NCBI GenBank assembly: GCA_041398245.1 | Contig: JAWKVC010000005.1 | Location: 62,001 to 126,000, forward strand | Origin: UBA7672 sp041398245 | GTDB lineage: Bacteria > Pseudomonadota > Alphaproteobacteria > Caulobacterales > Hyphomonadaceae | Length of the DNA stretch: 64,000 nt | Reading direction: 5' to 3' | Position numbers and translations under genes: made by a program | Shown: positions 9,287 to 18,596 of the stretch, in pieces | How the letters are laid out: every line of letters starts with the position of its first letter | Position numbering within the stretch: position 1 is the first letter of the stretch | The notes under the pieces: model-generated | Databases searched by the model: none | The model's input: the letters and a program-made list of their open reading frames with translations, nothing else | What the model was told of the DNA's origin: nothing

Positions 9287-11785
9287 CTAGCCTCGCAGCG
9301 TCGCACCGGTTCCCTTGGCGACGGACTTCACGATCGCCTGCGCCACCGTCTCGATCTGCTCGTCGGTCATGGCGGCTCCGCGCGGTTGCAGCGTCACTTC
9401 CACGGCAATCGACTTCTTGCCTTCGCCAATGCTGGCGCCGCGATAGACGTCGAACACCCGCGCGGCCGTCACCAGTTTCGGATCGCCCTTGAGCGCCAGC
9501 CGCACGATATCGCCAGCCGGAACCTTCTCTTCCACCACGAAGGCGAAGTCGCGCTTCACCGGCGTCTGGTCCGCCTTGTCCAGCACGGGCCGTGTCTTGG
9601 TCGGCTTTGCTTTCGGCTGAGGCAAGGCGTCCAACGAAAGTTCAATGGCGATCACCGGCCCGTCGACTCGCAAGGCTTTCAGGAAGGCCGGATGCAGCTC
9701 GCCGAAGCTTGCGACGATCTGCTTCGGCCCCAGCCGCAGCGTCGCCGCGCGGCCGGGATGCCAGTGAGCGCCTTCCGGCGCGCCGACCTGGAACTTGTCC
9801 GGCGACTGGTCCAGCGCGCTGAGAATCGCAAACAGGTCGGCCTTCGCCGAATAGGCGTTGTAGGGCGCAGGCGGACCCTGCCAGTCTCGGCCTTTCGCGG
9901 CTTTGACGACCGCTGCGACCTGCGTGCGTTGATCTTCCGGCTTGTCGCCCGGATAGACCGGCCCCGCTTCGAACAGACGCACATCGTCGGCGCCATGGTC
10001 AGCATTGCGCTGCGCGCCCTGCGCCAGGTTCGCCAGCATGGAGGGCCGCATGTAGTCGAGGTCCGACGCGATGGGATTGTCGATGGTCAGCGCCGGCTGA
10101 AGGTTGTTGGCCCCGCCGATCATCAACGCCGCCTTTTCGTGGTGCATGAAGCTCCACGTCACGGTTTCGAGGAAGCCGCGCGCCGCCATCACCCGCCGCG
10201 CTGCGCGTACGCGGTTCTGCAGCGGCGTCACCACGACGCCAAGGCTCGCCGGCGCTGGAAGCTTTTCTTCCGGCAGCTTGTCATAACCCTCAATGCGGAT
10301 CAGTTCCTCGACGATGTCGGCTGAACCTTCCACATCCGGCCGCCATGACGGGACCTTCAGCTTCCACACCTTGCCGTCCGACTTCTCGCCTTTTTGGCCC
10401 GGGGTCTCGAAGCCCAGCGCATGCAGAATGTCCGTCATGCGCTTGTGAGGCATATCGATGCCGGTCAGGCGCAGCATGTCGCGCAGCTGGAAATCGACCG
10501 GCTTGGGCCCCTCCGGAACCTTGCCAGCGATAATGACCTCCGAAGCCTCCCCCCCGCAGACCTCAAGGATCAGCTTTGTCGCCAGCTCGATGCCATCGAC
10601 GCAGGAATGCGGGTCGATGCCGCGCTCGTTGCGGAAGCGGGCGTCGGAGATGATGCCGGTCGTGCGGCCCGTCCGCGCTGTGCGGTTGGCGTCGAAGTAT
10701 GCGCTCTCGATGAACACGTCTGTGGTGTCGATGGAGCAGCCTGTGCTTTCGCCGCCCATCACGCCGCCAAGGCCGATGGCGCCGGAATCGTCGCCGATCA
10801 CGCACATCTCCGAAAGATCGGAATACCTCTTACCGTCGAGTCCAACGAACGAGTCGCTCGATGCGCCCAGACGCGCCCGCACGTCCCCTTTCAGCTTGGC
10901 CGCATCATAGACGTGCAGCGGCCGGCAGCGGTCGAACGAGATGTAGTTGGTCACATCGACCAGCATGTTCTTCGGATTGATGCCGATGGCCTTGAGCCGC
11001 TTCTGCATCCAGTCCGGCGATTGCCTGTTCTTCACGCCGCGGATCAGCCGGCCTGCGAACACGGGGCATGCTTCCGGCGCGTCGATCCTGACCTTCACCG
11101 GGCAGGGGAATTTGCCGGGGGTCGTCTCGACCTTCGGCGCCTTGAACTTGCCGAGGCCCTTCGCGCCGAGATCGCGCGCAATGCCGAGAACGCCCAGCCA
11201 GTCGGGCCGGTTCGGCGTCACCTCGAAATCGATCACTGTGTCGAGCGCAAGCGCGTCGGCGACGGGCGATCCCACTTTCAGGTCATCGGGGAGTTCGATG
11301 ATGCCGCCATCGGCGATGGCTTTCTCTTCATCAAGGCCCAGCGCCTGCGCACGCGGATACCAGTCCTCGAAGCGCGCTACACGCAGACGGAAGGGGTCCT
11401 CGTCGGTCTCCATTTCGCCGCCTGAGCACAGCATACCGTTGGAAACGACGCCGCGCACAGGCTTCGGAACCAGCGTGATGCCGGAGCCGGGGATGTAGGC
11501 GCCGATGGGCGCATAGGCCGTCACCAGACCCGGTCGCGCATTGAGCCCGCCACAGACAATTTCCTTCATGCCGTCGATCGTCTCGACCTGACAGACCTGC
11601 AGCTTGTCGGCGTTGGGATGCTGCTTGGCGGAAACGATGCGGCAGACGGTGAACTGCTTCAGAGCTTCCCTCGGATCATGCGCCTCTTCAACCTCGAGGC
11701 CCGCCATGGTCATGGCGTCGAGGATTTCCGGCAGACTCGCCGTTGTCTCGAGATAGTCCTTCAGCCACGGGAGGGTGAATTTCAC
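9287..11785 (-). CDS. pheT: Phenylalanine--tRNA ligase beta subunit
   Basis: An 832-residue beta subunit of the (alpha-beta)2 phenylalanyl-tRNA synthetase. It has an N-terminal EMAP/tRNA-binding domain (about residues 40-150, VCRIVSAKQHPNADKLQVCQVE), the B3/4 editing region, the B5 domain, a catalytic-like core, and a C-terminal ferredoxin-fold anticodon-binding domain (about 735-832, DKADQTPVKRDFAFVVEEKV). The start was placed at the GTG of MKFTLPWLKDYLETTA because GGAGG lies just upstream and the GTG overlaps the pheS stop in a GTGA. A longer in-frame reading adds eleven unlikely residues. Confidence 0.96.
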   Translation of the reverse strand: MKFTLPWLKDYLETTASLPEILDAMTMAGLEVEEAHDPREALKQFTVCRIVSAKQHPNADKLQVCQVETIDGMKEIVCGGLNARPGLVTAYAPIGAYIPGSGITLVPKPVRGVVSNGMLCSGGEMETDEDPFRLRVARFEDWYPRAQALGLDEEKAIADGGIIELPDDLKVGSPVADALALDTVIDFEVTPNRPDWLGVLGIARDLGAKGLGKFKAPKVETTPGKFPCPVKVRIDAPEACPVFAGRLIRGVKNRQSPDWMQKRLKAIGINPKNMLVDVTNYISFDRCRPLHVYDAAKLKGDVRARLGASSDSFVGLDGKRYSDLSEMCVIGDDSGAIGLGGVMGGESTGCSIDTTDVFIESAYFDANRTARTGRTTGIISDARFRNERGIDPHSCVDGIELATKLILEVCGGEASEVIIAGKVPEGPKPVDFQLRDMLRLTGIDMPHKRMTDILHALGFETPGQKGEKSDGKVWKLKVPSWRPDVEGSADIVEELIRIEGYDKLPEEKLPAPASLGVVVTPLQNRVRAARRVMAARGFLETVTWSFMHHEKAALMIGGANNLQPALTIDNPIASDLDYMRPSMLANLAQGAQRNADHGADDVRLFEAGPVYPGDKPEDQRTQVAAVVKAAKGRDWQGPPAPYNAYSAKADLFAILSALDQSPDKFQVGAPEGAHWHPGRAATLRLGPKQIVASFGELHPAFLKALRVDGPVIAIELSLDALPQPKAKPTKTRPVLDKADQTPVKRDFAFVVEEKVPAGDIVRLALKGDPKLVTAARVFDVYRGASIGEGKKSIAVEVTLQPRGAAMTDEQIETVAQAIVKSVAKGTGATLRG

Positions 11786-12864
11786 GACAGACCTCCAGTG
11801 ACGGTCGGCAGCAGCCATGGCTTGAAGCCGTAGTGCCTGATCCAGTCGACGTCGGCTTCGAAATAGGGACGCAAGTCGGGCATGCCGTACTTCAGCATCG
11901 CCAGACGATCGACGCCGAGACCGAAGGCGAAGCCCTGATATTTCTCGGGATCGATATTGCAGGCTTTCAGCACGTTGGGATGCACCATCCCGCAGCCGAG
12001 AATCTCCAGCCAGTCATTGCCTTCGCCGACCTTGATCTCGCCGCCCGAACGATCGCAGCGGATATCCATCTCCGCGCTCGGCTCGGTGAACGGGAAGAAG
12101 TGCGGGCGAAAGCGCGACTGCGTCGTCGGCACTTCGAAGAAACGCGAGAACGCCTCGGTGAGGCAGGTCTTCAGATGTCCCATATGCACGCTCTCATCCA
12201 CCACCAGACCTTCGATCTGGTGGAACATCGGCGTGTGGGTCGCGTCCCAGTCCTTGCGATAGACCCGGCCGGGAATGATCACGCGGATCGGCGGCTTCTG
12301 CGACAGCATCGTCCTGATCTGCACGGGCGAGGTATGCGTACGCAGCAGCTTCCGCGCGCCGTCGGCGCCGGGCTTCATGAAGAACGTGTCGTGCATCTCG
12401 CGCGCCGGATGGCCCGGCGGGAAGTTGAGCGCGGTGAAGTTATGGAAGTCATCCTCGATGTCCGGCCCTTCGGCGACGGCAAAGCCCATGTCGGCGAAGA
12501 TCGCGGCGAGTTCTTCGAACACCTGCATGACAGGATGCAGCGCGCCCACCGGCTCATAGCGTGGCGGCAGCGTAAGATCTTCGCGCTCGGCTTCGAGTCG
12601 CTTGTTGAGCGCGGCCATTTCGAGATCGGCCTTGCGCGCTGCGATGGCGGCGGTCAGCCGGTCCTTCAGTCCGTTGAGCGCCGGGCCGGCGACCTGACGC
12701 TGCTCCGGGCTCATCCCGCCGAGCTCGCGCATCAGCAGCGAGACGCGGCCCTTCTTGCCAAGCTCGGCGACGCGGATCGCTTCCAACGCCGCTTCGTCGG
12801 ACGCCGAGGCGATCGCCTTGCCGGCGTCCGCCTCGATCTCTTGAACCTGTTGTTCGATTGCCAT
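11782..12864 (-). CDS. pheS: Phenylalanine--tRNA ligase alpha subunit
   Basis: A 360-residue catalytic subunit. It has an N-terminal coiled-coil domain (about 1-95) and a class II synthetase core with motifs such as FHNFTALNFPPGHPAREMHDTF, RTHTSPVQIRTM and GFAFGLGVDRLAMLKYG. It charges tRNA-Phe together with PheT. The start at MAIEQQVQEIEADAGK was chosen by similarity of form to other PheS proteins; a start thirteen codons upstream (MAPCDLKK) is possible and the ribosome binding site does not decide. Its stop overlaps the pheT start. Confidence 0.95.
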   Translation of the reverse strand: MAIEQQVQEIEADAGKAIASASDEAALEAIRVAELGKKGRVSLLMRELGGMSPEQRQVAGPALNGLKDRLTAAIAARKADLEMAALNKRLEAEREDLTLPPRYEPVGALHPVMQVFEELAAIFADMGFAVAEGPDIEDDFHNFTALNFPPGHPAREMHDTFFMKPGADGARKLLRTHTSPVQIRTMLSQKPPIRVIIPGRVYRKDWDATHTPMFHQIEGLVVDESVHMGHLKTCLTEAFSRFFEVPTTQSRFRPHFFPFTEPSAEMDIRCDRSGGEIKVGEGNDWLEILGCGMVHPNVLKACNIDPEKYQGFAFGLGVDRLAMLKYGMPDLRPYFEADVDWIRHYGFKPWLLPTVTGGLS

Positions 12865-12965
12865 CTTGGACTCGTGCGTCTTCTTGAGGTCGCACGGGGC
12901 CAAAGTCCGCCCCGCACAGCGCGGTCGGAACTAGCGGAGAAAAGCGTCGGAGAGAACTCTGGCGA

Positions 12966-13328
12966 TTAAGCCAGCGCCGCCCGGGCCTTCTCCACCAGGG
13001 CGGTAAACGCAGCCGGTTCGTTCATCGCGAGGTCGGCCATGACCTTGCGGTCAACGCCGAGACCGGCCTTGGTGAGGCCGTCGATGAAGCGGGAGTAGGT
13101 GAGGTTGGCGTCAACCGTACGCACGGCCGCGTTGATGCGCTGGATCCAGAGCGAGCGGAAATTGCGCTTCTTCTGCTTGCGGCCCTTGTAGGCGTTGACG
13201 CCGGCCTTGACGACAGCGGCCTGGGCGGTGCGGAAGGTGTTCTTGCGGCGGCCATAATAGCCTTTGGCGGCCTTGATGACCTTGCGGTGACGGGCGTGGG
13301 CCGGAACTCGGCCGCGAGCGCGTGGCAT
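12966..13328 (-). CDS. rplT: 50S ribosomal protein L20
   Basis: A 120-residue L20 with the characteristic basic N-terminus (MPRARGRVPAHARHRKVIKAAKGYYGRRKN) and the globular C-terminal part ending ARAALA. L20 binds 23S rRNA early in assembly of the large subunit and in many bacteria represses its own operon. It lies 44 bases after rpmI in the usual rpmI-rplT order, with pheST following. Confidence 0.97.
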   Translation of the reverse strand: MPRARGRVPAHARHRKVIKAAKGYYGRRKNTFRTAQAAVVKAGVNAYKGRKQKKRNFRSLWIQRINAAVRTVDANLTYSRFIDGLTKAGLGVDRKVMADLAMNEPAAFTALVEKARAALA

Positions 13329-13372
13329 GGGAAAACTCCGTTATCTGATCAGGTTGGGTGCGCTACGAGGCG

Positions 13373-13579
13373 TTACTTGACGCCGTAGGGCAGGAACTTC
13401 TTCACGATGCGCGGCGTGTCCGCTTCGGACACGACTTCTGTACCGCGGTTGGTGCGGATGTACTTCGCATTGTGGCTGATCAGTCGGTGGCGCTTGCCGG
13501 CGACGCCGTGCTTGAGCTTGCCCGACGCGGTTTGCGAGAACCGCTTGGAAGCGGCCTGCTTGGTCTTCATCTTCGGCAT
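13373..13579 (-). CDS. rpmI: 50S ribosomal protein L35
   Basis: A 68-residue L35, starting MPKMKTKQAASKRFSQTASGK and very rich in Lys and Arg. The open frame extends upstream, but the conserved L35 N-terminus and an AGGAGAC ribosome binding site fix the ATG at 13579. It is co-directional with rplT. Confidence 0.97.
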   Translation of the reverse strand: MPKMKTKQAASKRFSQTASGKLKHGVAGKRHRLISHNAKYIRTNRGTEVVSEADTPRIVKKFLPYGVK

Positions 13580-13744
13580 TTCATGTCTCCTGTGGCGACA
13601 GTCCGACCCGAAAATTCCGAATGGAATCAACGGCGCGACGCCTGAAAAAGTCCCGGGAGGCATGCCATTAGCCTGTCCGGTCCTGTGGAAGGCGGGGTTT
13701 ATACGCGGGAAGACCGGAAAATCAAGGCGCGAAGCCGGGTCCGG

Positions 13745-14320
13745 CTAGTTGAGCCCCTTTGCCGTGCTCAGCACGAGGTCGGCGGGCGGCCGCTTCTGAT
13801 AGGCCTCCTCGTAGAGCTTGGCCTTCACTGTCCCGTCCTTTGCGATGAACAGGATGATCGGGTGCGGGATGCCGTTGAAGCGCGGGCTGTTGTTGACGCC
13901 CTCATTGCGGATGCCGAAGGCGTCGATCGCTTTCGATCCCGGGTCGGTCATCAGCTTGTAGGTGAGACCATTGGCTTTCGAGAAGTCCGTGAGAATCTGC
14001 TCTGGGTCATACGACACGCCGACCACGGGCCAGCCCAGACCTTCGAGTTCAGCCGCCACGGAATTGAGGTTCTTCAGTTGCCCCTTGCAGAAAGGGCACC
14101 AGTCGGCCGAGCGGAAGAAGACCAGTGTCACGCCCTTGTCGCCCGAGATCGATGTCAGCGTCTGGCTCGCGCCATTCGTGTCGACGACGTCAAAAGCCGG
14201 GACTTTTGCGCCAACCTTTGGGCCCAGCTCCATACCGGCGGGAACCTGGGCCAACGCCGGCATGGCGATGGAAGCGGTTGGCGCAGTCGCCAGAACGAGG
14301 GCAGCGATCAGCTTCTTCAT
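13745..14320 (-). CDS. Exported peroxiredoxin-like protein (AhpC/TSA family)
   Basis: A 191-residue protein with a signal peptide (about residues 1-24, ending ALAQ) and a thioredoxin-fold redoxin domain. The peroxidatic region FFRSADWCPFCKGQL carries Cys75 and Cys78, a CxxC rather than the lone cysteine of typical AhpC. It may therefore act as a periplasmic thiol peroxidase or oxidoreductase. An AGGAGTTGCCGGA site precedes the ATG at 14320. It sits between infC and rpmI in the same orientation, an unusual place. Confidence 0.82.
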   Translation of the reverse strand: MKKLIAALVLATAPTASIAMPALAQVPAGMELGPKVGAKVPAFDVVDTNGASQTLTSISGDKGVTLVFFRSADWCPFCKGQLKNLNSVAAELEGLGWPVVGVSYDPEQILTDFSKANGLTYKLMTDPGSKAIDAFGIRNEGVNNSPRFNGIPHPIILFIAKDGTVKAKLYEEAYQKRPPADLVLSTAKGLN

Positions 14321-14392
14321 TCCGGCAACTCCTGAGCTTGCATGGGTCACGTCCTTGTCGCCCTACGTATCAGGACCGGCAAGGGTTACAGG

Positions 14393-14743
14393 TCAGGTGC
14401 AGCGGAAGCCCGTGATGGTGTCGTTTGCGTCAATGTCGATGTTCAACCGGTCCGGCCGGAAGTCCATCGTCACCTGCGAGCCGGGCCGGATGTAACGGAC
14501 GCCGGGACCTTCTGGTGGGACGCCCTCGGATGTGATCGGCTTGCCGACAAGATCAGCGTATTGCGCCGCGCCGCAGGCATCTGGCGGCGGATTGGTCGGG
14601 TCGACGCCCGGCGGGGCCGGGTTCGGCTCCGGCACGGGCTCTCCGGCGGCGACCGGCTCGGAGCCTCCGGCTGCGGGGTCACTGGAGGGGGAGCACGCCA
14701 TCAGCGCAGCCCCGGCGAAAATCGCGAGCAAAGCATGTTTCAT
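14393..14743 (-). CDS. I78-family peptidase inhibitor lipoprotein
   Basis: A 116-residue lipoprotein with a clear lipobox (LMAC, Cys17) and a Pro-rich linker to about residue 55. The small domain then reads ACGAAQYADLVGKPI to VRYIRPGSQVTMDFRPDRLN. This pattern fits the I78 (Elafin-like/potato inhibitor-like) family of bacterial serine protease inhibitors found in the envelope. The conserved Cys pair (57 and near the C-terminus) fits a disulphide. The target protease is unknown. Confidence 0.75.
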   Translation of the reverse strand: MKHALLAIFAGAALMACSPSSDPAAGGSEPVAAGEPVPEPNPAPPGVDPTNPPPDACGAAQYADLVGKPITSEGVPPEGPGVRYIRPGSQVTMDFRPDRLNIDIDANDTITGFRCT

Positions 14744-14825
14744 GCAGGAGAAACTAAACTGCTTGCGGGGCGCTTCAAGTGAACCTTCAGCCAGCCTTCC
14801 AGCGGCTCAAAAGAGGGAAGGCGGA

Positions 14826-15533
14826 CTATTCCTCGCAGGCGGACTTCAACGCCAACGCACTGAACGTGGGATCGCGCCCATCCAGCAGCATGATGAGGTC
14901 TGGCTCGCTCTCGTCTTCAAGATAGGAGCGGATGTCGGCCACTTGGTGTTCGACGCAGTATTTCTGCCGGGCGGCTGGATCGAGCGAGGCCTTGAGCAGG
15001 CTGTTGAATTCAACTTCGCCATCGCCGCGCCCGTACTGCTCGATGATGTCGCGGATGATCTGATCCAGCGCAGCGGTTCGCTGCAACCATTGGCCATCAT
15101 CCTTCAGCCGGATGACCTCATAGCCCGCGGGAAATTCGGGCTGGCTTCCGCTGGCGATCTTCTCCGCCACCAACGGCAGTTGGCCTTCATGCTTCACCTC
15201 ACCCTTGTGGCGCACCTGAACGGTGAAGCCCCAGGGGCCTTCGCCATGCACGCCCGGCGGCAGCACCCAGATGAAATGCTGTTTGCGCGGATCGAAATTG
15301 GCGGCGATCGACGTGAAGTCGGGGACGTCGCCGGTGGCCTGCTGCTGGATCGAGCTATTCGCAGGCGGCTGTGGCGTCACATGCGCGGGTTCGCCGTTCG
15401 CATCATAGGGCGCCGTCTGAAGCGAGACTCCGCCGCCCGAAGGTGGCTGAGCATCTGCGCCTGCGATGCCGGCTGCGCCGCATCCGCAGACATGAAAAAG
15501 CGCCAGCGCGCAAAGACCTGTCTTTACGCGCAT
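14826..15533 (-). CDS. Putative lipoprotein of unknown function
   Basis: A 235-residue exported protein. The N-terminus has a short hydrophobic stretch followed by HVCGCGAAG, a plausible lipobox. A low-complexity Pro/Gln segment (30-65) leads to a region of mixed strands and helices with no motif I recognise. It lies 33 bases downstream of infC on the same strand and may be co-transcribed with it. Confidence 0.6.
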   Translation of the reverse strand: MRVKTGLCALALFHVCGCGAAGIAGADAQPPSGGGVSLQTAPYDANGEPAHVTPQPPANSSIQQQATGDVPDFTSIAANFDPRKQHFIWVLPPGVHGEGPWGFTVQVRHKGEVKHEGQLPLVAEKIASGSQPEFPAGYEVIRLKDDGQWLQRTAALDQIIRDIIEQYGRGDGEVEFNSLLKASLDPAARQKYCVEHQVADIRSYLEDESEPDLIMLLDGRDPTFSALALKSACEE

Positions 15534-15566
15534 GGCGCTTCTCCTGTTCCGGTAGGCTGAGCCGCC

Positions 15567-16106
15567 CTAGCGCGGCGACAGCACCATCACCATCTGCCGG
15601 CCTTCGAGCTTGGGCTCGGATTCCACCTTCGCGACGTCTGCGAATTCCGCCTTCACCTTGGCCAGCAATTCCATGCCGAGGTGCTGGTGGGCCATCTCGC
15701 GACCGCGGAAGCGCATGGTGATCTTCACCTTGTCGCCTTCCTCGAAGAAGCGGCGGATGGAGCGGCCCTTCACCTCGTAGTCGTGCTTGTCGATGTTCGG
15801 ACGAAGCTTGATTTCCTTGAGGTCGGCGGACTTCTGCTTCTTGCGCGCCTCGGCCTTCTTCTTCTGTTCGGCGAAGCGCTGCTTTCCGTAGTCCGTGATC
15901 TTTACGACGGGCGGTTCGTTGTCGGGCGCAACCTCGACAAGGTCCAGCCCGGCTTCGCGGGCGGCGTCGAGAGCGGCTTCCAGAGGCATCTCACCCTGTT
16001 TTTCGCCCTTCTCGTCGATGAGAAGGACACGCGGCGCACGGATCTCGTCATTGACCCGTGGACCGTCTTTCTTGGGCGGCGGAGCCGCTTGCGGACGCTG
16101 AGCGAT
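15567..16106 (-). CDS. infC: Translation initiation factor IF-3 with an ATC start codon
   Basis: A 179-residue IF-3 when read from ATC at 16106. The N-terminal domain (DGPRVNDEIRAPRVLLIDEK) and the C-terminal domain (VKITMRFRGREMAHQHLG) are both conserved. The first ATG (15989) would delete most of the N-domain. Upstream of that ATG there is no ATG, GTG, TTG or CTG before the in-frame TAG, and the ATC is preceded by AGGGAGAAGACCT. IF-3 is known to use rare start codons (AUU in E. coli) that it discriminates against, giving self-repression; the same is inferred here. Confidence 0.9.
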   Translation of the reverse strand: MAQRPQAAPPPKKDGPRVNDEIRAPRVLLIDEKGEKQGEMPLEAALDAAREAGLDLVEVAPDNEPPVVKITDYGKQRFAEQKKKAEARKKQKSADLKEIKLRPNIDKHDYEVKGRSIRRFFEEGDKVKITMRFRGREMAHQHLGMELLAKVKAEFADVAKVESEPKLEGRQMVMVLSPR

Positions 16107-16163
16107 AGGTCTTCTCCCTGGTGGCTAATGAGGCCGGAAATATGCCTGTTCCGGCGCAAATGT

Positions 16164-17357
16164 TCAAGAATCGGAACCGCCCGCAAGCGCCTGTTCGGAG
16201 CTGGCGGCAGTTTCCTGTGGCGCCGGGTCATCAGATTCCGGCTCTTGTTCGGGTTTCGGCGGCGGCAGCATTTCGGGCGGCAGCACGCCAAGCCGGAAGG
16301 CGGCCTGTTTCGCATCGTACACGCTGATGCCATCCAGCGAGGGCGCGTAGAGGATCATCATGGCGCCACCGCGCGGGGCCGCCCGGCCGAGCCGGGTGTG
16401 CGGGTCCCAGACGGTCCGCATTTCCTGCTGCATTGTGTCGGTCCAGTCCTGGGCGAACAGGCAGACCCCCGGCGTCCGGGCCGCGGCGGCCAGATGCATC
16501 GGTCCTGTGTCTCCGCCAATCGCGAGTTCCGCCCGCTGGGACAGGGTCGCGAGTTGGAACAGGTCGGTCCGTCCCACCAGATTCTTGGCGCGTGGTTCCT
16601 TGCGGATGATCTGGGCGCCGATATCGCCCTCGGCCTTGCCGCCCAGAACAACCGGCGTGATTCCGCCATCCGCCAGCCATTGGGCGATCTCGACAAAGCG
16701 GCCGACCGGCCAGCGCTTTTCAGGATGTTCCGCCGACGAGCCGGGGATCAGCAGGGCGTAGGGGCCGTTGAGGCTGAAGAAGGCGGGCTGGAAACGGGGC
16801 GGATCGCGGAAGGCCGGCCGGATCCAGTCTACGCTGGGCAGCACGTCTTGGCCGATGATCCAGCCGCTGGGATCGCCCGGCGGCTTGGGACTCAACCCTG
16901 CATGGTGCAGCTGTTCCGCCAGCCTGTCGAAATTATGCATGTTGGCGCGGTCGGGATTCATGTGCTGGTGGGACGCGCCCTTGGCGTGCCCCGACCACAG
17001 CGGCTTCTTCCCCGTCAGCCCCATGTAGTACTGCGCGGTCCGGTCATTGTTCTGGAAGTCGTAGACCATGTCGTAGCCTGCCGAACGCAGGCGGCGGATA
17101 AGATCGCCCTTGCCCTTCAGATCGCGCGGGCGCCCATCGGCTTCGACGATATCGAAATACGGACAGGCCTTGGCGAAGGCTTCGAACGGTTCCGTGGTCA
17201 GCAGGGTGATCCGGGCCGAAGGATGCGTCGCCCGCACGACGCGCATGGCCCCCAGCGCCTGCATGAAATCGCCCATCGCCCCGAGCTTGATGACAAGCAC
17301 GCGGCGCAGCGTATCGCCCGGATTGGGCGGCGGAATATAGTCAGGCGGCGCACTCAT
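16164..17357 (-). CDS. Family 9 glycosyltransferase (ADP-heptose:LPS heptosyltransferase-like)
   Basis: A 397-residue GT9 protein with the N-terminal motif VLVIKLGAMGDFMQALGAMRVVRATHP and the nucleotide-sugar binding region ALLIPGSSAEHPEKRWPVGRFVEIA. A Gly-Gly-Asp-Thr-Gly-Pro-Met-His motif (IGGDTGPMH) is typical of heptosyltransferases. It probably adds a heptose or related sugar to lipopolysaccharide core. The last 45 residues are Pro/Glu-rich and look disordered. It overlaps the upstream glycosyltransferase by four bases. Confidence 0.87.
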   Translation of the reverse strand: MSAPPDYIPPPNPGDTLRRVLVIKLGAMGDFMQALGAMRVVRATHPSARITLLTTEPFEAFAKACPYFDIVEADGRPRDLKGKGDLIRRLRSAGYDMVYDFQNNDRTAQYYMGLTGKKPLWSGHAKGASHQHMNPDRANMHNFDRLAEQLHHAGLSPKPPGDPSGWIIGQDVLPSVDWIRPAFRDPPRFQPAFFSLNGPYALLIPGSSAEHPEKRWPVGRFVEIAQWLADGGITPVVLGGKAEGDIGAQIIRKEPRAKNLVGRTDLFQLATLSQRAELAIGGDTGPMHLAAAARTPGVCLFAQDWTDTMQQEMRTVWDPHTRLGRAAPRGGAMMILYAPSLDGISVYDAKQAAFRLGVLPPEMLPPPKPEQEPESDDPAPQETAASSEQALAGGSDS

Positions 17358-18529
17358 GGGGACTGGTCCATTAGCCCTTCATAGACCGCAAGCGTCGCCT
17401 TCTGAAGCGCCGATGTCGTAAAGCGCTGAGTTACCCGCACCAGGGCTTTTGCGCCCATTTCCCTGCGCCCGGCTTCACCCATGGCGAGCAGACGCGCCAT
17501 CGCCGCCGCCAGCGCCTCCGGATCCCGTGGCGGAACGATCAGCCCCGTTTCGCCGTCGACAATGATTTCCCGCTGGGCCCCGATGCTCGATCCGACCGAT
17601 GGTAGACCCAGCGCGCCGGCTTCGGCGGCGACCCGGCCAAACGCCTCCGGTTCGTTCGACGGAGCGATCACGATATCGGCGAGAGAGAAGGCGGCCGGCA
17701 TGTCATCACAATGACCCACCCTGCGGACGCGTCCGTCAAGTGCGTTGGCCGAGATCATTTCCTCGATCTCGCCGACATAATCGAGCCGGCCCTGATGATC
17801 GCCCACGAACAGCATGGTCCAGGGCTGGTCAGTCTGCTTCGTCAGCAGCGCCGCCGCCTTGATGGCTTCGCGATGCCCCTTCCAGCCCGTCAGCCGGGCC
17901 GGCAGCATGATAACGGCGCCATCTTTCTGGTCGAGCCGCCAGGCCTTGCGCAGCGCATGCCGGCGCAGGTCGGACACTGCGTCCTGCGCAAACCGCGATG
18001 TGTCGACGCCACGATGGATGGTGATGATCCGGCTGGCCGCTTCGGGATGCTCCTTGCGGACGTGCGCGGCGGTGTAGTCGGAATTGGCGATCACCTTGTC
18101 GCCGCGCGCCATCACCGAATTGTACCAGCGTTTCAGCCCCGACTTCGCATTGTAGACGCCGTGATAGGTCGTCACGAAAGGAAGCTTTATCCGTTTCGCC
18201 GCCCAGTAGGCGCTCCATCCCGGCGCGCGGCTGCGCGCGTGGATGAGTTTCACATTCCGCTCGCGTGCAATGCGCGCCAGCACGCTGGCGTTCAGCCACA
18301 CGGTCAGCGGGTTCTTGCTCGCCAGCGCATCAATGCGGATCAGTTCTCCGCCAACGCGCGTCAGTTCGCCTTCCATGCGTCCGCCGACGCTGGCGACAAG
18401 CGGCACGGCGCCAGCGGCGACAAGCGCCTCGGCCACCTCGATGGTCGTCCGCTCTGCGCCGCCTGCGCCCAGATGCGGAATAACCTGCAGGATCGTGGCC
18501 CCTTTCAGCGCCAAGCGTCGCGACTCCAT
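17354..18529 (-). CDS. Family 4 glycosyltransferase
   Basis: A 391-residue GT4 (GT-B fold) protein. The N-terminal Rossmann half has the acceptor-side loop QVIPHLGAGGAERTTIEVA. The C-terminal half has the donor-binding motif PSNEPEAFGRVAAEAGALGLPSVGS, including the EX7E pair. It probably acts on lipopolysaccharide or another envelope glycan together with the coupled GT9 gene. The ATG at 18529 leaves 67 bases for divergent promoters; an in-frame codon at 18598 would overlap the divergent hydrolase gene and is less likely. Confidence 0.87.
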   Translation of the reverse strand: MESRRLALKGATILQVIPHLGAGGAERTTIEVAEALVAAGAVPLVASVGGRMEGELTRVGGELIRIDALASKNPLTVWLNASVLARIARERNVKLIHARSRAPGWSAYWAAKRIKLPFVTTYHGVYNAKSGLKRWYNSVMARGDKVIANSDYTAAHVRKEHPEAASRIITIHRGVDTSRFAQDAVSDLRRHALRKAWRLDQKDGAVIMLPARLTGWKGHREAIKAAALLTKQTDQPWTMLFVGDHQGRLDYVGEIEEMISANALDGRVRRVGHCDDMPAAFSLADIVIAPSNEPEAFGRVAAEAGALGLPSVGSSIGAQREIIVDGETGLIVPPRDPEALAAAMARLLAMGEAGRREMGAKALVRVTQRFTTSALQKATLAVYEGLMDQSP

Positions 18530-18596
18530 TTGATATGGTTCCCGCGCGCTCCTTAGTCTCTTTTCATCCCGGCGCAAACCGACCAGAACGGCGGGC

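Noticed and set aside
10394..11425. 343-codon plus-strand frame opposite pheT
   Set aside because: Shadow of pheT.
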